Source of the DNA: Sodalis glossinidius str. 'morsitans'
GTDB lineage: Bacteria > Pseudomonadota > Gammaproteobacteria > Enterobacterales > Enterobacteriaceae
Direction of reading: 5' to 3'
NCBI RefSeq assembly: GCF_000010085.1
Contig: NC_007712.1
Coordinates: forward strand, 3,162,001 to 3,226,000
Length of the DNA: 64,000 nt
Both the position numbers and the translations under genes were made by a program. Shown here one piece after another: positions 57,436 through 64,000 of this stretch (positions within the stretch are counted from its first letter, which is position 1; each line of letters begins with the position of its first letter). Under the pieces are notes generated by a model. It made no database searches. It was given only the letters and a program-made list of their open reading frames with translations, and was not told the origin of the DNA.

Positions 57436-57879
57436 ATCAACTTTATTGTCTCATGAAGTTGGATGCCGTCTCATGAAAACCACTGAAATCCACGCACTGG
57501 CGTGGATTTTTTTGTCCCATTTGGCTAACGCATTAGAAACACTCACTCACCTATCCATTCACTTACTTGTTCAACCCTATGCCACACGCCCCGTCATCCC
57601 CCATGGCGAACTTACCCCCATGGGCCATTTTTGGCGGTCTGCTGCTAATGCTTACCCTATACGTTGTCGGCGCAAACAAGGCGCAACAGCATAAATCAAA
57701 GGCATGGATTTTCATGCATTTGGTTGGCCCACAGCGCGTTCATTACAACGTGTCGGTTATTCGACTCACGCCCCGAAAGTTATTACCCGCCTGGTCGCCA
57801 GCGAGGCTTTTTCTGCCCTCTTTTCCCTCACCCTGTATTTTTTTGTCAGTCACCTGACACAACAACAACATAATCCTGC
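57436..57879. other. rearrangement zone between ychF and the second BMC half
   Basis: About 440 bases. After the ychF terminator an open stretch near 57565-57700 contains MANLPPWAIFGGLLLMLTLY, a possible membrane peptide, but no family is recognised. The pduQ remnant begins abruptly near 57880. This is the likely breakpoint joining housekeeping and microcompartment DNA. Confidence 0.4.
57485..57513 (+). terminator. rho-independent terminator of ychF
   Basis: Stem AAATCCACG / CGTGGATTT with loop CACTGG and a following T run, 50 bases after the ychF stop. Confidence 0.85.
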
Positions 57880-58682
57880 CTGTGCACAACCTTTCCCCGA
57901 CCATACGATAGTTCTTATTGCCATCCCCACCACCAGCGGGTCCTGCTCAGAGGTCACCTCCTATGCCATTATTTCCGATCCGCAAAATGGCCGAAAATAT
58001 CCCCTGATTGCCGAGGAACTGGTTCCCGATTACGCCATCCTGGATCCGCATCTGGTGTTATCGGTTCCTCTTCAGGTCGCGGTCGATACCGGTATGGATG
58101 TACTGACACATGCGATTGAAGCTTTGGTCTCCTCCGGCGCAAATGATTTTAGCGACGCACTGGCGGAAAAAGCGATTGCGCTAACCTGGCAATACTTGCA
58201 CGATATTTTCCAGGATGAGAAAGACATTCAGGCCCGCGCGCATATGCACAATGCATCCTGCATGGCCGGAATGGCGTTTAACTCTGCTGGACTGGGGCTG
58301 GTGCACGGCATGGCACACGCCATCGGCGGTATGTTGTATATACCCCATGGCAAAATTAACGCCATGTTGCTGTCCCTCGTTATTGACTGGAATGCTCGCC
58401 ATGCCCCGCATGCGCTACCACGTTACCTGAAATGTGCCGCCATCATGGGTATTCAGACCGGCACACAAAAACACACCCTGAATGCACTGATAAACCGTAT
58501 CAGAAAGATTAATCAACGTTTTGGCATTCCCGTTACGTGAGCTGGGTAAAGATCTCTCCGATTTCGAGTCCTTGCGCCAGTCGCTAATCAGCGCCATGTT
58601 AGCCGATGGCTGCACCGCGTCAAATCCTTGTCAGCCTACCGCCGCAGATGTGGATCTGCTACTGACACAAATTGCCGGGTAG
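57880..58682 (+). pseudogene. pduQ: pduQ remnant, 1-propanol dehydrogenase
   Basis: Iron-dependent alcohol dehydrogenase recycling NADH in the microcompartment. The first ~100 residues, with the NAD-binding GGGS region, are absent. It begins at PFPDHTIVLIAIPTTSG and continues SEVTSYAIISDPQNGRKYPL, TGMDVLTHAIEALVSSGAND, and metal-site GLVHGMAHAIGGMLYIPHGK. A frameshift near 58538 precedes the end (DLSDFESLRQSLISAMLADG to LLLTQIAG). A conserved Gly in SGTGSE is Cys here (SGSCSE). Confidence 0.85.
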
Positions 58683-58807
58683 ATCTGGACAGGTTTGTCC
58701 TTTGCTCACCGGGCGGTCAAAAAAGTCCTATGTGACGGCAAAAAGCCCAACGCAGGGCAATATATTCTGGATATTGCTCCCTTCATCATTTTCAGGTCGT
58801 TGACGTT

Positions 58808-59499
58808 ATGAATTACAACCAGTAGCAAGCCGAAAGGATTACCCAACAAATTATTTAGGAACTCGCGACCCACGACAGCCTGTTTAGTCGCCCGGAACCA
58901 CCGAGACCGCAGACACTGGAAATTCCCGTCGGTATTTCCAATCGCCATGTGCATTTAAGTCGGGAAGACATGGACGCCCTATTCGGCTACGGTTCCACCC
59001 TCACCCGCATGAAAGCGGTAAAGCAGCCTGGCCAGTTTCCGCCGAAGAGACCGTGACCCTGCGCAGCCCCAAAGGTGAATTAACCAAAGTGCGCGTGCTC
59101 GGCCCGCTGCGCAGCGCCACCCAAATTGAAATTTCTGTTTCCGATGGCTTTGTTCTGGGCATGAAAGCTCCTGTCAGAATGTCAGGTGATCTGCAGGACT
59201 CACCAGGCATTGACATCATCGGTCCACGAGGACGCGTCACCAAAACGGGTGGCGCAATCATAGCCTGGCGACACATCCATATATTACCCGCCGAAGCGGA
59301 ACACTACGGTCTGCGCGACGGAATGGAGATCGATGTTCGTATTGATGGCCATAGTGGCGGCATTTTGAGCCATGTTGTCGTGCGCGTAAGCGCCGATGCC
59401 GTTCTGGAAATGCATATCGACGTGGAAGAGGCCAATGGTTTTAGCCTACGCAATGGCGATTGCGTTAAGCGCGTTCTGACGGAATGCCATTATGGCTGA
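58808..59499 (+). pseudogene. pduL: pduL pseudogene, phosphate propanoyltransferase
   Basis: Converts propionyl-CoA to propionyl-phosphate in the lumen. ATG 58808 reads MNYNQ then TAG, then QAERITQQII then a second TAG, in the encapsulation-peptide region. The first domain follows (GISNRHVHLSREDMDALFGY with zinc-ligand histidines), then a frameshift near 59040, and the rest (TLRSPKGELTKVRVLGPLRS, WRHIHILPAEAEHYGLRDGM) is open to 59499. Overlaps the eutJ start. Confidence 0.88.
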
Positions 59500-60310
59500 C
59501 AGCCCTGGGACCCTGCGTTTACAGGACCTGGCAGAAAAGGTCAGAAGCGGTGACTGCCGGCCCTGCCAGGGCGCATTGAAAGTGGGTGTCGATCCGGGTA
59601 CGGCAAATATCGCATTAGTCGTGCTGGATGAAGAGGACAACCCGGTAGCCGGTATCAGCCATCCTTCCCGCGCAGTAAAAGATGGCGTAGTGGTGGATTT
59701 TCTCACGGCCAGCCGGGTGATCAGCGGCCTGAAGGCGACGCTGGAGGAACGGCTAAACAGAACACTAACCCATGCGGCAACCGCTATTCCGCCTGGTATC
59801 CTCCCTGGCAATACCAAAGTGATTATCAACATGGTGGAGGCTGCCGGATTTGAGGTGACTGAGATCGTAGATGAACCAGTGGCAGCAGCCCGGGCGCTAA
59901 ACATACGTGGCGGTGCGGTCGTTGATGTCGGGGGCGGCACCACCGGAATAAGCATTCTGCGTGAGGGTGACGTCATCTTCAGCGCTGACGAGCCTACCGG
60001 CGGCAACCATATGACGCTGGTACTAGCCGGGGCGCTGGGTATCTCTTTTGCCGAAGCGGAAGAGATGAAGAAAGCGCCCGAACATGAAGAACAGGTCTTC
60101 GCCATAGTTCGCCCGGTGGCGGAAAAAATGGTCCATCTGGTGGCCGGATGGCTGGCGCATTATCCGGCGGAAGTGATCTATTTGGTGGGCGGCGCAAGTA
60201 GTTTTTATCAGTTTGCAGATGTCTTTCGCCAAACCACTGGCAAGCAGGTGATTCAGGCGGCGCACCCGCTTTTGGTCACCCCCCTTTGCATTGCGATGCA
60301 CAGCCACTGA
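59492..60310 (+). CDS. EutJ-like Hsp70/actin-fold ATPase of the microcompartment
   Basis: Chaperone-like ATPase found in ethanolamine and glycyl-radical microcompartment operons, of unproven role. 272 residues, close to EutJ (~278). Phosphate 1 loop GVDPGTANIALVVLD, phosphate 2 VDVGGGTTGISILREG, adenosine motif VIYLVGGASSFYQFADVF. Overlaps the pduL end by 8 bases. Intact while most neighbours are broken, probably by chance of recent decay. Confidence 0.88.
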   Translation: MADSPGTLRLQDLAEKVRSGDCRPCQGALKVGVDPGTANIALVVLDEEDNPVAGISHPSRAVKDGVVVDFLTASRVISGLKATLEERLNRTLTHAATAIPPGILPGNTKVIINMVEAAGFEVTEIVDEPVAAARALNIRGGAVVDVGGGTTGISILREGDVIFSADEPTGGNHMTLVLAGALGISFAEAEEMKKAPEHEEQVFAIVRPVAEKMVHLVAGWLAHYPAEVIYLVGGASSFYQFADVFRQTTGKQVIQAAHPLLVTPLCIAMHSH

Positions 60311-60320
60311 GAAGGAAACG

Positions 60321-61074
60321 ATGGACTAGCAACGACTCTCATACCTGCTCGACACCATGATTGAAGACCTTCTGAAACAACGCAGATTGCGCTTGCAGAC
60401 GCCAAATAAAATGATGCACGTGATTTTAAGCGGGGAAGTCTTACGTCACTGCCGGCGACCCTGGCGTATCTAAGCACCCTGCACCATTGTAGCTATTTGC
60501 TGGACATGGTGTTTTCCCACAGCGCCAGCCAATCATCATTGCAATCCGCCTGCCTTGAAGCACTGACCCAACGTGGCATTAATGTGATGTGCGGGAATCA
60601 GGAGGAATCGCCGGTGGGTAAACCCTGTGGCGACGTCTATTTTCCGGCGCTGTCTACCAATAGCCTGAGCAAAATCACTCTGGGTATCCGCGATAACCTG
60701 GTATGTCGATGGGCATTTTATGCGCTCTGGATGAAAAAAATAGCCATCGTGACGCTCAATGCCGAATGCCAGCCCGACCAAAACAGTGCACTACCGCAGG
60801 CATTGCGGGCACGCCTTGCGCATTATGCCGGCACGCTTGTGAAATATGGCTTCACCGTGATAGGCCAGCACACATCTGTCCAGAGCAAACACCGTTAGCC
60901 AATGTCCATAAGCAGCTGGTCACCCTTTGCGACATACGCCAGTATCAGAAAGGGCAGACACTCTATATCGGCAATCGCACGCTAATAACCCCCGCAGACC
61001 GTGATAAAATCCGGGACCGCGGCCTCGTCATTGTTCAATGTCACCAGGAGGACACATGTATCTGGCAAAGGTAA
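60321..61074 (+). pseudogene. microcompartment-locus protein, flavoprotein-like, pseudogene
   Basis: ATG 60321 is followed by TAG at codon 3, then RLSYLLDTMIEDLLKQRRLR. Frame breaks near 60440 and 60885 separate the middle (YFPALSTNSLSKITLGIRDN, WMKKIAIVTLNAECQPDQNS) and the end (GNRTLITPADRDKIRDRGLV). The middle resembles flavoprotein-like proteins found in microcompartment loci; the end resembles PduM-type ends. The exact family is uncertain. The stop overlaps the shell vertex gene. Confidence 0.6.
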
Positions 61075-61328
61075 CCGGTGCATTAGTTTCAACCACTAAA
61101 CACGCTTCGCTTAATGGCGCAAAATTGCTCATTGTCGCTCGCCTGGATGAACACTATCGCCCCACGGGCACCGCGCAGGTTGCCGTGGACTTTGTCGGTG
61201 CAGGTAATGGGGAAACGGTGATCGTGACGACAGGCAGTTCCGCACGCATGAGTACCAGTAAAGAACATTCCGTCATTGATGCTGCTGTTGTCGGCATTGT
61301 CGATTCACTCGATTTTAACGGTCAGTAG
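61056..61328 (+). CDS. PduN/EutN/CcmL-type pentameric shell vertex protein
   Basis: Caps the vertices of the microcompartment. ATG 61056 has AGGAGG 5 bases upstream and reads MYLAKVTGALVSTTKHASLN, then LLIVARLDEHYRPTG and VDFVGAGNGETVIVTTGSSA, typical of the 90-residue family. Intact; the TAG overlaps a GTG of the next gene. Confidence 0.9.
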   Translation: MYLAKVTGALVSTTKHASLNGAKLLIVARLDEHYRPTGTAQVAVDFVGAGNGETVIVTTGSSARMSTSKEHSVIDAAVVGIVDSLDFNGQ

Positions 61329-61348
61329 TGTCCACGCGAGGAAACCCC

Positions 61349-61780
61349 ATGCTCCCTGAACACAATGCTGAACTGGAACACCGTATTACTCTGGCCATTG
61401 ATGCCGCAGATGAAGCTAACGTACCCATCGTTTTCAGTCTGGTGAATGCCTGCGGTCAGCAGCGTTACTTCTTTAGCATGGATAACGCCCTACTCGTCAG
61501 CCACACGCTAGCGGGACAAAAAGCCTGGACGGCGGTGGCACTGAAAATGCCGACGCACAAACTGGCAACGCAAGTGCAGCCTGGTGCCAGACTTTATGGC
61601 CTACAAAACGAACCAGGGATTTGCTGCTTTGGCGGCGGATTGCCCTGTTGGTCAGGTGGCGTACTGCTCGGCGCTATCGGCATCAGCGGCGGTACGGCGG
61701 AAGAAGATATTGCTATTGCCAGTAAGGCGCCAACTCGTTTCATCTATGAGCAATTTCCTCTCATCCCTTTCAACGAATAG
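61349..61780 (+). CDS. GlcG/HbpS (PduO C-terminal-like) protein
   Basis: DUF336/haem-degrading-like domain, seen as the C-terminal half of PduO and alone in microcompartment operons; the role is unclear, possibly cofactor or heme binding. ATG 61349 has AGGAAA 5 bases upstream; a GTG at 61328 overlapping pduN would add seven residues. Signature VFSLVNACGQQRYFFSMDNA, and GICCFGGGLPCWSGGVLLGA, then IGISGGTAEEDIAIAS. Intact. Confidence 0.85.
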   Translation: MLPEHNAELEHRITLAIDAADEANVPIVFSLVNACGQQRYFFSMDNALLVSHTLAGQKAWTAVALKMPTHKLATQVQPGARLYGLQNEPGICCFGGGLPCWSGGVLLGAIGISGGTAEEDIAIASKAPTRFIYEQFPLIPFNE

Positions 61781-61813
61781 TTGTCAAAATAAAAAAGACA
61801 GACAGAGGTCATT

Positions 61814-62986
61814 ATGTCGTTAGCGTCACTGGTTTTGGTCATTAACTGTGGTTCATCTTCTTTGAAATTTTCAGCGATCCCGCTCAATGACGACGCCCCT
61901 GTGCTCTCCGGTCTGGCGGAAAAACTGGGGCAGGCAGAGAGGCCTGTATTACCTTCAAAGATGCGGCGGGTAATAAAGCAACGGAGCGACTGACTGACGC
62001 CAGCCACAGCTGCGCGCTGAAAACGCTGTTCACAAAACTTGAACATCTGGCGTTACTTTCGCGCGTCTGCGCGATTGGCCACCGCGTGGGCCCATGGCGG
62101 CAGCGATTTCAAACACTCCGTGCTGCTCACCGATGACGTCATTACCCGCATTCGTGAACTCTCCGTTCTGGCCCCGTTGCATAACCCGGCGAACTTGACG
62201 GGTATCGACGCGGCAATGTCGTTATTACCGCATCTGCCGCAGGTTGCCGTGTTTGATACGGCCTTCCACCAGACCCTACCACCGGCAGCCTATACCTACG
62301 CCATTCCTCTTGCCTATCAACAGCTTCATCAGGTCAGGCGATACGGTTTCCATGGCACGTCACACAGGTTTATCGCCGCAGAAGCCGTTGCCCGATTGAA
62401 CCTTGATCCCTCCGATCATGGCATTGTTATTGCCCATCTTGGCAATGGGTCGTCGGTATGCGCCGTAAAAAACGGCAAAAGCGTGGATACCTCAATGGGC
62501 ATGACGCCGCTGGAAGGACTGGTGATGGGAACGCGCTGTGGCGATCTGGATTTTGGTGCCGCTGCCTATATTGCCCGCTGCACCGGTCAGACCATCGAGT
62601 CGCTGTACAAAATGGTGAACAACGACTCAGGCTTACTGGGCTTATCCGGGCTTTCTAGCGATTGCCGCACATTGCAGGAAGCACGCAGTAACGGCGATCC
62701 AGGCGCTACACTTTCCATTGACGTAATGGTGCACCGTCTTGCCCGTCATCTTGGTGCGCACCTCACATCGCTGCATCGCTTTGATGCCTTGATTTTTACC
62801 GGCGGTATTGGGGAAAACTCGGCACTGGTGCGTGAATTGACCACTCAGAGGTTGGCCGTATTCGGTGTACAACTCGATACGGTGAAGAATGTGCAACTGT
62901 TTGCAGGCCACGAGGGGATAATATCAGTACACGGCTCGCCCATCGTGGCGGTGATTCCGACGAATGAAGAGAAGCAACTGTCTTGA
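61814..62986 (+). pseudogene. pduW: pduW pseudogene, propionate/acetate kinase
   Basis: Makes ATP from propionyl-phosphate. ATG 61814 reads MSLASLVLVINCGSSSLKFS. Frameshifts near 61940 and 62085 are followed by an open frame with VFDTAFHQTLP, HLGNGSSVCAVKNGKSVDTS, and FTGGIGENSALVRELT. The C-terminus reads VVIPTNEE-like VAVIPTNEEKQLS and is cut by the IS110 copy whose end begins at about 62970, so the last ~10 native residues are replaced. Confidence 0.9.
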
Positions 62987-63846
62987 ACGATAAAATTATA
63001 GAGAAACGTGATGGTACGATTCATCCCACTCTTCGTTCTTTCTGAGCATCGCGTTCAGGATAGTCAGAAGTTTACGCATACAGGCAACCAGAGCGACTTT
63101 TTTGGCTTTTCCCGCTGCAAGCAGCCGCGTATAAAATGCTTTTATCACCGGATTAAAGCGGGTTGCGACAAGTGCGGCGATATAAAGCGCTGTTCGGACT
63201 CCGCCCCTTCCGCCAAAGATGGTTCGCCGGCCCCGCATGGTACCCGAGTCCCGGTTTATGAGAGCAACGCCTACAAGCGCGCTGATGGCTCGTCTCGAGA
63301 GGCTACCCAGGTCGGAAACCTCCACCAGCAACGCTGCAACCGTCATCGTACCAACCCCTTTAATACTGCTCAGTCTGGCAGCCAGCTCTTTGATGATGAT
63401 ATTGATACTTTTCCTGCTCTGTGGATGAACGGGATAAAGACGGTTACGCTCAGCAATCAACATCGCTGTCAGCTGGCGTCGGCGCACTACCATCGCAGCA
63501 AGAACCTGAAGCTCCGCATCCAGCATGGCACGGATAAAGCGTTCCCGCCCTGGATGTCGATTAATGACCTCCGCCATTTGTGCAAGCACCCGTGCATCAA
63601 TACGGTCCGTTTTTGCCAGATAGCCCATAGTGCGGGCAAAGTCACGAGCCTGTCTGGGATTGACCACCGCGACGTCAAAGCCTTCAGCCTGAAACAAGCA
63701 GGCCACGGCAGCTTCAAGTCCACCAGTGGCCTCTATCAGAACCAACACCACCGGATACTTTCTCAGTTCATCAGTAATAGCATCAAAACCGTCCGTCAGA
63801 GTCATTACTGACCGTAAACTGAGCAATATCACTGCTGGCAGCAATG
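62970..63846 (-). mobile_element. IS110-family element, copy 2, truncated by IS903
   Basis: Same sequence as copy 1 from AGAAGCAACTGTCTTGAACG onward. The transposase is long here (SDGFDAITDELRKY-like start, VVNPRQARDFARTMGYLAKT with DEDD residues, GVGTMTVAALLVEVSDLGSL), but its first ~18 codons are cut off by the IS903-type element at 63847, and a 4-base insertion near 63800 (CCGTCCGTCAG versus CCGTCAG) shifts the frame close to the start. Defective. Confidence 0.85.
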
Positions 63847-64000
63847 TCCAGTGTCGCTTGGCTTTGTTGAATAAATCAGAACTTGTGTGACTACGCCCCC
63901 CTAGCAGATCGATTGTTATGCGATCCGGATGCTGTTCGGCATTCCTAACAGCGTCATTTTGTTAAGCGCTTTGACCATCGCCATTGCCTCACCTACCTGC
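63847..64000 (-). mobile_element. IS903-type element, copy 2, partial at window end
   Basis: Begins with the inverted repeat GGCTTTGTTGAATAAATCAG near 63851 and continues nearly identical to the 3' part of copy 1 (transposase end MPNSIRIA). The rest lies beyond the window, so its integrity cannot be judged. Confidence 0.85.

Noticed and set aside
1..64000. CRISPR arrays
   Set aside because: No regularly spaced identical repeats of 25-40 bases were seen; the 47-base tandem repeats have no spacers.
1..64000. tRNA or rRNA genes
   Set aside because: No cloverleaf-like sequence with conserved T-loop and CCA region was recognised; not an exhaustive search.

Overview
The window looks like a chromosome segment of an insect-associated, Sodalis-like member of the Enterobacterales. 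This is inferred from E. coli-like gene order (nadE-osmE-spy; kdsA-sirB1-prmC-prfA-hemA-lolB-ispE-prs-pth-ychF), moderate to high GC in the core, and very heavy but recent pseudogenisation: dozens of genes carry frameshifts, in-frame stops or scarred deletions while core housekeeping genes stay intact. Type III effector-like genes, a degraded prophage and several IS families fit the same picture. The species assignment is inference, not proof.

Layout. 1-5251: a decayed carbon-phosphorus lyase (phn) operon on the minus strand (phnF-G-H-I, then a deletion to phnL, phnM-N-P), every gene broken. 5252-10973: an AT-richer island with two candidate type III secreted effectors, an IpaH/SspH-like LRR-NEL ubiquitin ligase split by an A8 tract and an intact 794-residue protein with a WDKIKDWF motif near its N-terminus. 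11309-13745: IS110 and IS903-type elements and a 173-bp MITE; the IS903 copy sits inside a microcompartment shell gene. 12633-20397: first half of a glycyl-radical-enzyme bacterial microcompartment locus (shell proteins, aldehyde dehydrogenase, DJ-1-like protein, B12-independent diol dehydratase, activase, diffusion facilitator), all broken. 20640-31500: a P2-like prophage remnant lacking its capsid, packaging and lysis modules. 32130-34927: an IS256 scrap fused to a broken RND efflux pump.

35583-57435: the housekeeping core. osmE, nadE, spy, an acyltransferase-3 gene, kdsA, sirB1, prmC, prfA, hemA, lolB, ispE, prs, pth and ychF are intact. A LysR regulator, ychO, chaA, chaB, dauA and ychH are pseudogenes, and chaC shows in-frame erosion. 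57880-62970: the second half of the microcompartment locus (pduQ, pduL, eutJ, a flavoprotein-like gene, pduN, a GlcG/PduO-C gene, pduW), of which eutJ, pduN and the GlcG-like gene remain open. 62970-64000: a second IS110 copy interrupted by another IS903-type element.

Functionally, the two microcompartment halves together would have taken up 1,2-propanediol (or glycerol), dehydrated it with a glycyl radical enzyme, and processed the aldehyde to propanol and propionate via PduQ, PduP, PduL and PduW. The pathway is now dead. Phosphonate use and most of the cha ion-homeostasis genes are also lost, while translation, heme, LPS, lipoprotein, NAD and PRPP genes are kept. The two long effector-like reading frames stand out as retained in a decaying genome and are the best candidates for undescribed host-interaction biology.
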